A stretch of DNA of 64,000 nt, from assembly GCF_030063185.1 (NCBI RefSeq), contig NZ_JASISP010000002.1, positions 182,604 to 246,603 of the forward strand, given 5' to 3'. The notes below the pieces were generated by a model. That model was not told the origin of the DNA and searched no databases. It saw nothing but the letters and a program-made list of their open reading frames with translations. The position numbers were made by a program, and so were the translations under genes. The stretch is from Arthrobacter sp. H35-D1. GTDB lineage: Bacteria > Actinomycetota > Actinomycetes > Actinomycetales > Micrococcaceae. Each line of letters opens with the position of its first letter. Within the stretch, counting starts at the first letter, position 1. Shown here in pieces: positions 9,017 to 19,751 of this stretch.

Positions 9017-10339
9017 TCAGCTGATGCGGTCGATGATGAGTTTCGACGCCGGACGGGAGCCAACGGGGGCAATGGTCACGGCATCCGCCAGCGCTTCCTT
9101 GGCGCGGTCAAACTTCTCCGGGGTGTCCGTCAACAGTGTCATCAGCGGTTCCCCTGCCCGCACCAGCGCTCCCGGCTTGGCGTGCAGGCGCACACCGGCT
9201 CCGGCCTGAACCACATCTTCCTTGCGAGCCCGGCCGGCACCCAGGCGCCAGGCGGCAACGCCGACGCTCAGGGCATCCAAACCGACCAGCACGCCGTCGG
9301 CTGGCGCGTACACCACCTCGGACTCGCGGGCCACCGGAAGCGCCACATCGGGGTCCCCGCCCTGGGCGGCAATCATGCGGCGCCACACGTCCATGGCGCG
9401 GCCGTCCTTTAGTGCGGCGGCGGGGTCTGCCCCGCGGATGCCCGAGGCCTCGAGCATTTCCTGCGCAAGTTTCACGCTCAGTTCCACCACGTCGGGCGGG
9501 CCGCCGCCGGCGAGCACCTCCACGGATTCCTGGACTTCAATGGCGTTGCCGGCGCTCAGGCCCAGCGGGGTGGACATGTCCGTCAGCAACGCGACCGTGT
9601 TCACCCCCGCGTCCTTGCCCAGGGCCACCATGGTCTCGGCCAGTTCCCGCGCCATGTCGACACTCTTCATGAAGGCGCCGGAACCCACCTTCACGTCAAG
9701 GACCAGCGCACCGGTTCCTTCGGCGATCTTCTTGCTCATGATGGAGGAGGCGATCAGTGGGATCGCTTCAACGGTCCCTGTCACATCGCGCAGCGCGTAC
9801 AGTTTCTTATCCGCAGGGGCCAAGCCAGCACCGGCAGCACAAATGACCGCGCCCACTTCGGAGAGCTGGCGCATCATTTGCTCATTGCTGAGATTGGCGC
9901 GCCACCCCGGAATGGCTTCCAGCTTGTCCAAGGTGCCGCCGGTGTGCCCCAGTCCCCTGCCGGAAAGCTGCGGCACGGCTGCCCCAAAAACCGCCACCAA
10001 GGGTGCCAGCGGCAAGGTGATCTTGTCCCCGACCCCGCCGGTGGAGTGCTTGTCCGTGGTGGGCATCGACGCACCTGCGGCGTTGCGCAGGCCGCTGAAG
10101 TCAAGGGTGTCCCCCGAAGCGATCATGGCTGCAGTCCACTGCGCAATTTCTGCCCGGTTCATCCCGTTGAGCAGGATGGCCATGTTCAGCGCGGCCATTT
10201 GTTCTTCAGCGATGGCACCGCGCGTGTAGGCGTCGATGGTCCAGCGGATTTGTTCTCCGCTGAGCGTGCCCTTGTCCCGCTTGATGCCGATAATATCGAC
10301 GGCGTCGAAGCTGGGGCCGTCATAGCGTTTGCTGCTCAT
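9017..10339 (-). CDS. deoA: Thymidine (pyrimidine-nucleoside) phosphorylase
   Basis: It catalyses phosphorolysis of thymidine or deoxyuridine to base plus deoxyribose-1-phosphate. The 440-residue length is normal. The phosphate/substrate motif KHSTGGVGDK and the family signature SGRGLGHTGGTLDKLE are intact. An extended C-terminal domain typical of bacterial pyrimidine phosphorylases follows (EVVYAPADGVL). The start ATG overlaps the cdd stop as ATGA, so the two salvage enzymes are co-translated downstream of a nucleoside importer. Family A repeat A1 follows its stop. Confidence 0.97.
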   Translation of the reverse strand: MSSKRYDGPSFDAVDIIGIKRDKGTLSGEQIRWTIDAYTRGAIAEEQMAALNMAILLNGMNRAEIAQWTAAMIASGDTLDFSGLRNAAGASMPTTDKHSTGGVGDKITLPLAPLVAVFGAAVPQLSGRGLGHTGGTLDKLEAIPGWRANLSNEQMMRQLSEVGAVICAAGAGLAPADKKLYALRDVTGTVEAIPLIASSIMSKKIAEGTGALVLDVKVGSGAFMKSVDMARELAETMVALGKDAGVNTVALLTDMSTPLGLSAGNAIEVQESVEVLAGGGPPDVVELSVKLAQEMLEASGIRGADPAAALKDGRAMDVWRRMIAAQGGDPDVALPVARESEVVYAPADGVLVGLDALSVGVAAWRLGAGRARKEDVVQAGAGVRLHAKPGALVRAGEPLMTLLTDTPEKFDRAKEALADAVTIAPVGSRPASKLIIDRIS

Positions 10340-10785
10340 GGTGTCTCGCTCCGGGAGTTGATTTTAGTGGTTTCGGGCGCAGCAGCTCTGGCAAGGTCCC
10401 GGGGGCCAAAGGCATCCGGGAGGACCCAGTCCATCGTTTTCACCCCTGCTGAAGTCATCAGCTGTGTCTCCACCGTGCTGAATTCAAAAAGAATCTGCCG
10501 ACAGCGTCCGCACGGCATGAGCACGGCACCCAGGCCATCCACACAGTAGAAATGTGTGATGAGCCCGCCGCCGTTCATCCGGGCGGCGCCGACCATGGTG
10601 CATTCGGCACACAGTGTCAGGCCGTAGCTGGCATTTTCCACGTTGCAGCCGGAGACGATGCTGCCGTCTTCCAGTCTGGCTGCGGCCCCCACGGGGAAAT
10701 TTGAGTAGGGCGCATAGGCGTGGGCCAGCGCTTCGGTGGCAGCTTGGCGCAAAGGTTCCCAGTCGTCGGGCACGTGTTGATCCAA
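10336..10785 (-). CDS. cdd: Cytidine deaminase
   Basis: This homotetrameric-type zinc enzyme converts cytidine and deoxycytidine to uridine forms. The zinc and catalytic residues are present: CNVENASYG, the catalytic Glu in CAECT, and PCGRCRQ. The 149-residue length fits the short bacterial class. The start is TTG 10785, supported by an AGGAG six bases upstream. It lies 15 bases after the second permease gene and overlaps deoA, placing it in the nucleoside uptake operon. Confidence 0.96.
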   Translation of the reverse strand: MDQHVPDDWEPLRQAATEALAHAYAPYSNFPVGAAARLEDGSIVSGCNVENASYGLTLCAECTMVGAARMNGGGLITHFYCVDGLGAVLMPCGRCRQILFEFSTVETQLMTSAGVKTMDWVLPDAFGPRDLARAAAPETTKINSRSETP

Positions 10786-10800
10786 TTCGTACTCCTGTTC

Positions 10801-12092
10801 CTACTCCTTGATGTACGGTTCGCCGTCGGCAGCCGGGGCCATGGCCTTGCCCACAAAGCCGGACACGGCCAGAATGGTCAGCGCGTAGGGCAGCATGGCC
10901 AGGAATTGGCCGTCGATCGGTGTGCCAGCCAGCGAGAGGATGCTTTGCAGGTTCCCGGCCACCCCGAAGAGCAGTGCAGCCAGCGCGGCCCCTATGGGGT
11001 TCCACCGGCCGAAGATCAACGCCGCCAAGGCAATGAACCCCAACCCGCCCGTCATGTCCTTGCTGAAACTGCTGACCGCCACCAGCGTGAAGTAGGCCCC
11101 GCCCACACCCGCCACGGCGCCGCCGGCCAGCACGTTGAGCACACGCGTGCGGTTGACATTGATGCCCACCGTGTCAGCCGCCTTGGGGTGCTCGCCCACG
11201 GCACGCACGCGCAGTCCCCACCGGGTCCGGAACAGGCCAAACCAGAGGGCCGCGACAAGGATCAGCATGAAGTAGCCAATGATCGACTGCCGAAACAGGG
11301 TGGGCCCAATAATGGGAATCTCCGAAAGCAGCGGGATGGGGATGTTGGGCAGGTGGGCAGGATTGTTGAAGATGGTGACCCCGTCCACCTTGTTCTTCAT
11401 GATCTTTTCGAACAGGAACCCGGTCAGGCCGGAGACCAGTACGTTCAACACCACACCGACAATGATCTGGTTCACCACGTACTTGATGCTGAACAACGCC
11501 AACAGCACCGAGACCAGCACACCGGCCACGGCTGCAGCAATCAGGCCGGCATAGGCGTTGTGGGTGATGGAGGCAACCAGTGCCGCAGTGAAGGCCCCCG
11601 CCAGCAGCTGTCCTTCGATGGCGATGTTCACCACGCCGGCACGTTCGGACAGCACCCCGGACATGGAGCCAAACACCAGCGGCGTGGTGATCAGCATGGC
11701 GCCGGTGAAGAGTCCCACGAGCGTGATGTTCTGTGTGGTGGTGCCGCCGATGATCCACACCATCAAGCCCACCACAAACACCACAGTGAACGTCACCACC
11801 ACCCAGGTGTCGATGCGACCGCGGGTCTTGGTCTGGCTGTAGGCCAAGTATGCCAGGGCTGCGCAGATCAGCGCGACCAGGATCCCCAGGGCCTTGGCGG
11901 GCAGCACCACATTGGGCAGCTGCCAGGCGTCGTTGCTGGTGGACAGACGGAATGTTGCGGTGCCGTCGGGACCGAGCACAATGAAGACAACGACGGCGAA
12001 AAGCGTCAGGACTCCGAGCAGGATCGGCATTTTCCAGCTGCGGATGGCAACGGCGTCCAGCACCTTGCCGGTGTCTGTTGGGGCGGCGATGC

Positions 12093-12096
<4 letters not shown>
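10801..12096 (-). CDS. Nucleoside-type ABC transporter permease, second subunit
   Basis: A 431-residue membrane permease of the BPD_transp_2 type found in BMP/basic-membrane-lipoprotein importers (NupQ/YufQ-like). About ten hydrophobic segments are visible. The family core GVLSERAGVVNIAIEGQLLAGAF and the later GLGFIALAALIFGRWNPIGA are clear. It overlaps the preceding permease by four bases (ATGA). Together with the double ATPase and the BMP lipoprotein it should import purine or pyrimidine nucleosides, in keeping with cdd and deoA directly after it. Confidence 0.93.
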
Positions 12097-13351
<1,255 letters not shown>

Positions 13352-13355
<4 letters not shown>

Positions 13356-14941
13356 GGTTCCATCCCTTCGCCGTTGGTCGTGCCCTGCTTGTTCGTGCCT
13401 TGGTTTTTCGTGCCTTGTTGGTCAATCTGTTCCCGTGCTTCCTGCACGGGCAGCCCTGCCATCATGAGCCCAAGAAGTTCGCGGCTGGAGTCTCCGGGCA
13501 CAATGCCCATGAGCCGTCCGCCGAAGAGCACGGCGATGCGATCGGCCAGTTCCAGCACCTCGTCCAGCTCCGTCGAGACGATGAGCACCGGAGTTCCGGA
13601 ATCCCGCTCTGCCACGATGCGCTTGTGCAGGAATTCAATGGACCCCACGTCCACGCCGCGGGTGGGCTGGGAGGCGATGAACAGTTTCAGCGTCCGGGAG
13701 AGTTCCCGGGCCAGCACCACCTTTTGCTGGTTGCCGCCGGAGAGTGTGTGTGCCGGGTCCTGGGGCGACTGGGCCCGGACATCGAACTCGGCAACCTTTT
13801 CCTCCGCATTTTTCGCGACAACGGCACGGTTCATGGTGCCGCGCTTGGAATAAGGAGCCTGCTTGTACAGGTCCAGGACCAGATTCTCGGCGATGGAAAA
13901 ATCCCCCACCAGTCCGTCGTCGGAGCGGTCTTCGGGCACGAACCCCACCCCTGCATCCAGGATCCGACGGACACTCTTTCCCAGCAGTTCCTGCCCTTCC
14001 AAGGTGATGGAGCCCCGGACATGCCTGTGCAAGCCCAGCACTGCTTCGGTCAGCTCGCTCTGCCCGTTTCCCTGTACGCCGGCCACCGCCAGAATCTCGC
14101 CTTGGGAGACGCCCAGGGTGACGTTGTCGAGAAGTCTCTGGCCGGCGTCGTTCATCACCGTCAGGGCAGTGATCTTGAACGTTTCCTCTCCGGGAGTGGC
14201 CGTTTCCTTCTCCAAGGACAGGTTCACGGCGCGGCCCACCATCATGGTGGCGAGCTCCGTGGTGGGGGTGGACGGGGGCGCGGACCCCACCACCTTGCCG
14301 CGGCGGATCACGGTGATGGTGTCCGAGACGGCCTTGACCTCGCGCAACTTGTGGGAGATGAACACGATGGACGTGCCGCCTTCGCGCAACTGGCCCATGA
14401 TGTCCATGAGCTCGTCGGTTTCCTGCGGCGTGAGCACGGCTGTGGGCTCGTCAAGAATCAGAATTTTGGAGTCGCGCACCAGCGCCTTGATGATCTCCAC
14501 CCGTTGCTGAACACCCACCGGGAGATCGCCCACCATTGCGTCCGGGTCAACGTTGAAGCCGAACCTGGCGGAGATTTCGCGGACCTTTTTCCGCGTCTCC
14601 TCCAAATTCAGGATGCCGGCGAAGGAGGTGGATTCAGCGCCGAGTGCAACATTTTCCGCCACAGTGAACACCGGGACAAGCATGAAGTGCTGGTGGACCA
14701 TCCCGATGCCAGCCGCCATGGCGTCCGCGGGGCCGGAAAAGCGCACCGGCACGTCGTCAATGAGGATCTCCCCGGACGTGGGTGCGTACAGGCCGTACAG
14801 TACATTCATCAAAGTGGATTTCCCGGCGCCGTTTTCGCCGAGCAGGCTGTGGATCTCCCCAGTCTCCACAGTCAAGTCGATGTGGTCGTTCGCCACCAGG
14901 GTGCCAAAGCTCTTGGTGATGCCCCGTAGTTCAAGTTTCAA
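13352..14941 (-). CDS. Nucleoside-type ABC transporter ATP-binding protein, two nucleotide-binding domains
   Basis: A tandem ATPase (NupO/RbsA-like) energising nucleoside import. The first domain has Walker [10 protein letters not shown] near residue 35 and Walker [11 protein letters not shown]. The second has the degenerate [11 protein letters not shown], the signature [16 protein letters not shown] and [11 protein letters not shown]. The C-terminus is an odd low-complexity Gln/Gly/Thr/Asn tail made from three imperfect ~15-base repeats. The start is inferred as TTG 14941. No ATG/GTG lies in frame between it and the upstream hairpin at 15005-15048, and no convincing ribosome site is visible. 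Confidence 0.92.
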
Positions 14942-15004
14942 CGTTTTTAGCCCGTCTGCGGATGGTTGCCTCGCAATAGCTTCATGATGCCAGGCGGCTG
15001 CATT

Positions 15005-15048
15005 GCCCGTGCCGCACCACCGGATGATGCTGGTGATGCGGCACGGGC
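15005..15048 (-). terminator. Hairpin after the BMP lipoprotein gene (attenuator or mRNA stabiliser)
   Basis: The 12-bp arms GCCCGTGCCGCA (15005-15016) and its complement (15037-15048) pair perfectly, with additional CACC/GGTG pairing inside. No T-run follows. It lies between the first gene of the operon and the ATPase gene. That position is typical of hairpins that leave the binding-protein message in excess of the transporter message. Confidence 0.75.
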
Positions 15049-15084
15049 CATGTGAGGCTCGCAAAGGCGAGCCCCGGTTGACGC

Positions 15085-16197
15085 TTATTTCGGGCTGGAC
15101 TTGGATTCGACCTTGATGGACCCGTCGATGATGCCGGCCTTGATTTCCTCAAGCTGGCTCTTGGTGTCGGCACTGACGGCCGAGTCAAGATCGTGGAACG
15201 GGGCCAGTGCGACTCCGCCGTTGTCCAAGGTTCCGACGTATGGGGTCGGGTCGAACTTGCCGTCGACATCGTCCTTGACAATGGATTCCACTGCCTGGCC
15301 CATCGTCTTGATGACCGAGGTCAGCAGGATGGACTTGTAGGTGGGGGCTGTGAGGAAGCCGTCGGAGTCAACCCAGACAAGCTTGACGTCCTTGCCGCCC
15401 TTGTTCGCGGCCAGGATGGCATCGCCGGCACCCTTGCCAAGCGGGCCGGCAACCGGCATGACCACATCGGCGCCTTCGGAGATCAAGTTGTTCGTGATCT
15501 TGGTGCCTTCCTGGATGATCTCAAACGTGTTCGCGAAGGAGCCCTGCTGCTTGGCCGAGTCCCAGCCAAGGAGTTTCACGTCCTTGCCCTGCTTTTCATT
15601 GAAGTACTTCACACCCTCGGCAAATCCGTCCATGAAGATGGTGACGGTGGGGATGTTGATGCCGCCGAAAGTGCCGACCTTGCCCGTCTTGGACACCGAC
15701 GCCGCAACGTACCCTGCCATGAACGCGGCCTGGGCGGTGTCGTAAACCACCGGCTTCACGTTGTCGGCCTTGATGGTGTCGTCATCGATGATCGCGTAGT
15801 GCAGATCGGGGTTGTCCTTGGCCGCAGCGGCGGTGGCCTCGGCCAACAGGAAGCCCACGGTGACCGTCAGGTTGCAGCCGGCGCTGGCCATCTGGTTCAG
15901 GTTCGGCACAAAATCCGCAGTGCTGGCGGACTGGGCTTCCTTCATCTTGATGCCCAGATCCTTGACAGCCATTTTCATGCCCTCATAGGACGACTGGTTG
16001 AAGGACTGGTCGTCGAATCCGCCGGAGTCGGAAACTATGCAGCCCAGAAAGTCTGCGGCCGCCGCCTTTTCCGTGCCGCCACCGCCTGGTGCGGGCGGGG
16101 CTTCGCCGCAGCTGGTGAGCAGCAACGCGAGGGCGCTCACTGCCACCGTTCCGACGATGGCTCCGCGCTTGACGGTGTCCAGAAGCAGTTTCTTCAC
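15085..16197 (-). CDS. BMP-family (PnrA-like) nucleoside-binding lipoprotein
   Basis: This lipid-anchored extracytoplasmic binding protein is the receptor of the nucleoside ABC importer. GTG 16197 follows a GGAGGA ribosome site and gives a 370-residue precursor. A short basic N-terminus and a hydrophobic stretch end at the lipobox LLLTSC, so Cys ~30 is the likely acylated residue. A Pro/Gly linker follows. The mature part begins [22 protein letters not shown], the BMP/PnrA hallmark. It is the first gene of the operon with its own ~290-base leader. Confidence 0.93.
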   Translation of the reverse strand: MKKLLLDTVKRGAIVGTVAVSALALLLTSCGEAPPAPGGGGTEKAAAADFLGCIVSDSGGFDDQSFNQSSYEGMKMAVKDLGIKMKEAQSASTADFVPNLNQMASAGCNLTVTVGFLLAEATAAAAKDNPDLHYAIIDDDTIKADNVKPVVYDTAQAAFMAGYVAASVSKTGKVGTFGGINIPTVTIFMDGFAEGVKYFNEKQGKDVKLLGWDSAKQQGSFANTFEIIQEGTKITNNLISEGADVVMPVAGPLGKGAGDAILAANKGGKDVKLVWVDSDGFLTAPTYKSILLTSVIKTMGQAVESIVKDDVDGKFDPTPYVGTLDNGGVALAPFHDLDSAVSADTKSQLEEIKAGIIDGSIKVESKSSPK

Positions 16198-16367
16198 GGT
16201 TCCTCCATGTGGTGTGGGGCCGCCGTAGTGGAGGAAGGGCTCCGAAGACACGTGCGGGGCCGTCCCCCACGATTGGAACGGCATTGTTCGAATCGGTGGC
16301 GGGAACCCGCTTGCCTCGGCGCACCCCTGCATTGCGGCGCTATGCAACATACCTTAGTGCGACTTCT

Positions 16368-16395
16368 CTACCGGCCGGTAGTGTTCCACGGGAAC
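16368..16395. promoter_or_regulatory. Palindromes in the leader of the nucleoside operon (putative operator)
   Basis: In the ~290-base gap between the amidohydrolase and the BMP gene lies the perfect 14-bp palindrome CTACCGGCCGGTAG (16368-16381). Two bases later comes GTTCC-ACG-GGAAC (16383-16395). The gap otherwise shows only a weak AT-rich stretch near 16346-16351 that could be a -10 element for the - strand. Which regulator would bind is not known; this is a positional inference. Confidence 0.4.
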
Positions 16396-16487
16396 CTTGG
16401 TCCATCGTTGGGGAACCGTTACATAAAAGTGATTCGCCAACCGCCGCCCTGTTGATCGACCCTATTGATCGGCCCTACTGGTGGGCC

Positions 16488-17696
16488 CTACTGATCGGCG
16501 GGGTCGCGCAACGTGCGCAGGGCAGCAGCGCAGAGCACGCGGATGCCGACCGAGAGTGCACGCTCGTCGACGATGTAGTCGCCTCGATGCAGGTCGTACT
16601 CCTCCCCGCCCGGGACATGGGTGCCCAGCCGCATCAAGGATCCCGGAATGCCTTGCAGGAACCAGGCGAAATCTTCCGCGCCCATGGACTGCGGCGCCAG
16701 CACCACTGTGTCCTCGCCCAGTTCGGCACGGGCCGCGGCTTCGATGACAGCTGTTTCGTGTTCGGAGTTGACCACCGGAGGCACCCCGCGGGTGTGTTCA
16801 AGGTGCACGTCCACGCCAAAGGGCGCCGCAACCTGCTGCACGACGTCGTCAAGCAGCTCCCCCGCAGCATGCCAGGCTTCACGGTCCAGGCAGCGCATGG
16901 TGCCCGCCATGACACCCTGGCCAGGGATGGCGTTCGGGGCCGAACCGGCATGAATCTGGCCCCACACAACGGAGACGCCGCTGCGGACATCCACCCGGCG
17001 GGACAGCACGGCCGGGACGCTGATGGCGATCTGTGCCAGCGCGAACACCAGGTCCTCGGTCAGGTGCGGGCGCGAGGTATGGCCGCCACGGCCGGAAAGT
17101 TCAATCTTGATGGTGTCCGAGGCACTGGTGATGGGCCCGATCCGCGTGCCAATCTTGCCCACTTCAACACGAGGGTCGCAGTGCAGCGCCATGATGCGCG
17201 GCACGCCGTCCAAGGCTCCCTGGTCGATGCAGGAAAGCGCCCCGCCGGGCATGGTTTCCTCGGCCGGCTGGAAGATGATTCTGATGCGCCCGCCCAGCGG
17301 GGTGTGTTCGTGCATTTTGGCCAGCACCAGAGCGATGCCCAGCATGGAGGCGGTGTGGAAGTCGTGGCCGCAGCCGTGGGTGACGCCGTGGTTCCGGGAG
17401 GCGAACGGCAAGCCCGTCTCCTCCACAATGGGCAGGGCATCAATGTCCCCGCGCAACGCCGTCGAAATGGGCCCCTCCCCCACATCCACGATGACTCCCG
17501 TGCCGTCGAGGCGGCGCGGGGAAAGGCCAGCCGCTACCAGGCGGTCGTAGATCTTGCCCGAGGTGCGGAACTCCTGAAACGACAGCTCCGGGTGGGCGTG
17601 GAGGTCGCGCCTGAATTCAACGACCTCTTCCAACAAGGGCTCAAGCCACGGGCCTACCAGCTCAGTCTGTTCTGTTTCCAGCGAGTAATTGCGCAC
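16488..17696 (-). CDS. M20-family amidohydrolase/peptidase
   Basis: A 402-residue metal-dependent amidohydrolase of the M20D group (hippurate hydrolase or N-acyl-amino-acid deacylase-like). The metal motifs are present: RRDLHAHPELSFQE, the HGCGHDFHTA core (Cys/His/Asp ligands), PAEE with the catalytic glutamates, and HCDP. The dimerisation insert is GRGGHTSRPHLTEDLV. The start GTG 17696 is the only candidate at this end. Substrate cannot be read. It lies upstream of the nucleoside operon on the same strand but is separated by ~290 bases, so a link is not implied. Confidence 0.9.
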   Translation of the reverse strand: MRNYSLETEQTELVGPWLEPLLEEVVEFRRDLHAHPELSFQEFRTSGKIYDRLVAAGLSPRRLDGTGVIVDVGEGPISTALRGDIDALPIVEETGLPFASRNHGVTHGCGHDFHTASMLGIALVLAKMHEHTPLGGRIRIIFQPAEETMPGGALSCIDQGALDGVPRIMALHCDPRVEVGKIGTRIGPITSASDTIKIELSGRGGHTSRPHLTEDLVFALAQIAISVPAVLSRRVDVRSGVSVVWGQIHAGSAPNAIPGQGVMAGTMRCLDREAWHAAGELLDDVVQQVAAPFGVDVHLEHTRGVPPVVNSEHETAVIEAAARAELGEDTVVLAPQSMGAEDFAWFLQGIPGSLMRLGTHVPGGEEYDLHRGDYIVDERALSVGIRVLCAAALRTLRDPADQ

Positions 17697-17782
17697 ACTT
17701 CAAACTCTAACCATTTCCGGCGGCTGTGACGTCATTGGTGTACGCCCATTACTCCCGGCTTGCGCCAGCGTAGTGGACCGTG

Positions 17783-17861
17783 CTGGGCCCACGGCCGCGA
17801 GGGACTCCGGCGCGAGCTTGCGAGCAGTGGGAGGGGCGTACTGGGCCCACGATCCCGAGGG
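17783..17861. repeat. Pair of 21-bp direct repeats
   Basis: CTGGGCCCACGGCCGCGAGGG at 17783-17803 recurs as a copy with three to four changes at 17841-17861, a 58-base period. It lies in the 214-base gap between the amidohydrolase and the guanylyltransferase. No gene is seen in the gap. Function unknown. Confidence 0.6.
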
Positions 17862-17862
17862 G

Positions 17863-17898
17863 CCCCAACGGGGTACGCGCCAGCGGACGCCGTTGGGG
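17863..17898 (-). terminator. Putative terminator of the guanylyltransferase gene
   Basis: The arms CCCCAACGG (17863-17871) and CCGTTGGGG (17890-17898) pair perfectly around an 18-base GC-rich loop. They lie a dozen bases past the stop of the - strand gene. No T-run follows, so it may stabilise the 3' end rather than terminate alone. Confidence 0.6.
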
Positions 17899-17910
17899 AG
17901 GGATTGGGGA

Positions 17911-19068
17911 CTAGAGAACGTCGGTGTCGCCTTGTTCCTTGAGTCCGGCGACGGCGTTTTTCACCAGTTGGGAGTGGGCGCGCGTGGTGACAAGAAGGGC
18001 GTCGGGGGTGTCCACCACCACGACGTCCTGGATGCCGATCAGCGCGATGACGCGTTTGGTGTCCGAGACCACGATCCCGGTGCTGTCCTCGGTGAAGACT
18101 CGGGCGCCTTCGCCAATGACCTTCACGTCCTTGACTTCCTTGGCGCTGCTGAGCCGGGCGATCGCGGCGAAGTCACCCACGTCGTCCCAGCTGAAGTCCG
18201 CCGGAATCACTGCCACGTCACCGGCATCGGCCGCCGGTTCCGCCACGGCATAGTCAATGGCGATCTTCGGCAAGGTGGGCCACACCCGCTTCTTCACGGC
18301 CACCCGTTCCGGAGTGTCCCAGGCCAACGCAATTTCCATCAGGCCCTCGTAGAGTTCGGGCTCATTCGCCTTCAAGTGCCGCAGCATCAATTCCACCGGC
18401 GCCACGAACATGCCCGCATTCCAGTTGTACTCACCGCTGGCAAGGTACGTTTCGGCGACTTCCCGGCTCGGCTTCTCCACGAACTTCACCACCGAATGCG
18501 CGCTCGGAGCGCCAGCCACCACCAGAGGCTCCCCGGTGCGAATGTAACCAAAACCAGTCGAGGGATGGGTGGGCTTGATGCCGATCGTGACAATCTTCCC
18601 GGTAGCTGCCGTGTAAATGGCCTCACGGACCGCGTCCTGAAACTTTTCCACCGGGCTAATGACCTGATCCGCGGCAAAGGAACCCATAATGGTGTCCGGG
18701 TCGCGCAGGAACAGAATCGCCGCCGCCAAACCAATCGCCGCACCGGAATCTTTCGGCTCGGTCTCCAACACCAGGTTCTCATCGGCAACCTCGGGAAGCT
18801 GACGGCACACCGCTTCCCGGTGCGCGTCCCCCGTCACCAACAGGACCCTGCTGCCACTGATCGGCTCCAGCCGATCATAGGTGGCACGAATCAGGGTGCT
18901 GCCGCTGCCGGTGAGGTCATGCAGGAACTTCGGCGCCGCAGCCCGCGACAACGGCCACAGCCTGGTACCCACCCCGCCCGCCGGGATCACTGCATAAAAC
19001 CTGTCCATGGGGTCCGCTGCGGAGGATCCCGGAGCAGGCAAATTTTGCGTATTCATCATCTCAACCAT
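17911..19068 (-). CDS. manC: Mannose-1-phosphate guanylyltransferase
   Basis: This cytosolic nucleotidyltransferase makes GDP-mannose from GTP and mannose-1-phosphate for glycan synthesis. The pyrophosphorylase signature is AGGVGTRLWPLSR near residues 30-42. FVEKP, the conserved NAGMFVAPVELML and FSWDDVGDF are also present. The 385-residue length fits the short actinobacterial form without the isomerase domain. ATG 19068 or the paired ATGs four codons later could be the start. It is divergent from sdhC and stands alone. Confidence 0.92.
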   Translation of the reverse strand: MVEMMNTQNLPAPGSSAADPMDRFYAVIPAGGVGTRLWPLSRAAAPKFLHDLTGSGSTLIRATYDRLEPISGSRVLLVTGDAHREAVCRQLPEVADENLVLETEPKDSGAAIGLAAAILFLRDPDTIMGSFAADQVISPVEKFQDAVREAIYTAATGKIVTIGIKPTHPSTGFGYIRTGEPLVVAGAPSAHSVVKFVEKPSREVAETYLASGEYNWNAGMFVAPVELMLRHLKANEPELYEGLMEIALAWDTPERVAVKKRVWPTLPKIAIDYAVAEPAADAGDVAVIPADFSWDDVGDFAAIARLSSAKEVKDVKVIGEGARVFTEDSTGIVVSDTKRVIALIGIQDVVVVDTPDALLVTTRAHSQLVKNAVAGLKEQGDTDVL

Positions 19069-19241
19069 AAGCGATCAAAGGGCACGGTTGCCCGAAGCCG
19101 TGGCCGTTTGGCAGCAAACTTTCGCCCAGGGTCGCAGTCCCGCAGCCCGCCGTCGTGCTTCCCGACGCAGCTGCTGCCCCTTATACAACAACGATTTGAG
19201 ACCAAGCTGTGATTTACTGCATAGGGCAAGGAATGCCTAAG

Positions 19242-19272
19242 TTGAATATGCTGTTAGCTAAGCCTAAATTTA
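19242..19272 (+). promoter_or_regulatory. sdhCDAB promoter with a DtxR/IdeR-like box
   Basis: TTGAAT (19242-19247) and TAAATT (19265-19270) are spaced by 17 bases and form a plausible promoter. TTAGCTAAGCCTAAATTTA at 19254-19272 matches the DtxR/IdeR consensus TTAGGTTAGSCTAACCTAA at 14 of 19 positions and lies over the spacer and -10. A 16-bp perfect palindrome AGCCTAAATTTAGGCT (19261-19276) overlaps it, and another GCCTAA half-site is at 19235. The fit is by eye; iron control of this promoter is an inference. Confidence 0.55.
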
Positions 19273-19357
19273 GGCTCAAGTATGAGTGCTCACGCCGTGT
19301 GCGTTTCCCCGCGTGGAACCACGCCAGCGCAACGGTGATGCAGGGAAGGTTTATTCA

Positions 19358-19750
19358 GTGCCGACAAAACCAGCTGGCACTCTGTACCGCGGCCGAGAAG
19401 GCATGTGGTCCTGGGTGGGACACCGGATTACCGGTGTAGTGATTTTTATATTCTTGTTGGTGCACGTCCTGGACACCTCTTTGGTGCGAGTGTCTCCGGA
19501 AGCGTACACAGCAGTTATTGGGGCGTACAAGAACCCCATCATGGGGTTGGGCGAGGCCGCCCTCGTCGCAGCAATCGTGTTCCATGCCTTTAACGGCTTG
19601 CGCATCATTGCCGTCGACTTCTGGAAAAAGGGGCCGAAGTACCAGCGCCAGATGCTGTGGGCCGTGCTCGGCTTGTGGGCAGTGACGATGATTCCGTTCC
19701 TGATCCGCCACCTCACCATTGTCTTCTCCAATTTCTTCGGAGGGAACTAG
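19358..19750 (+). CDS. sdhC: Succinate dehydrogenase cytochrome b556 subunit
   Basis: This membrane anchor subunit of complex II binds heme b and quinone with SdhD. GTG 19358 sits nine bases after AGGGAAGG and gives a 130-residue protein beginning VPTKPAGTLYRGREGMWSW. Three hydrophobic helices are seen. The heme-ligand histidines are likely among GHRITGVVIFIFLLVHVLD and IVFHAFNGLR. The longer open frame upstream is not SdhC-like. It is the first gene of sdhCDAB. Confidence 0.94.
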   Translation: MPTKPAGTLYRGREGMWSWVGHRITGVVIFIFLLVHVLDTSLVRVSPEAYTAVIGAYKNPIMGLGEAALVAAIVFHAFNGLRIIAVDFWKKGPKYQRQMLWAVLGLWAVTMIPFLIRHLTIVFSNFFGGN

Positions 19751-19751
19751 C

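Noticed and set aside
16260..16300. GTTCGAATC, which resembles a tRNA T-loop
   Set aside because: The flanking bases do not form a T-stem and no acceptor or anticodon arm can be drawn on either strand.
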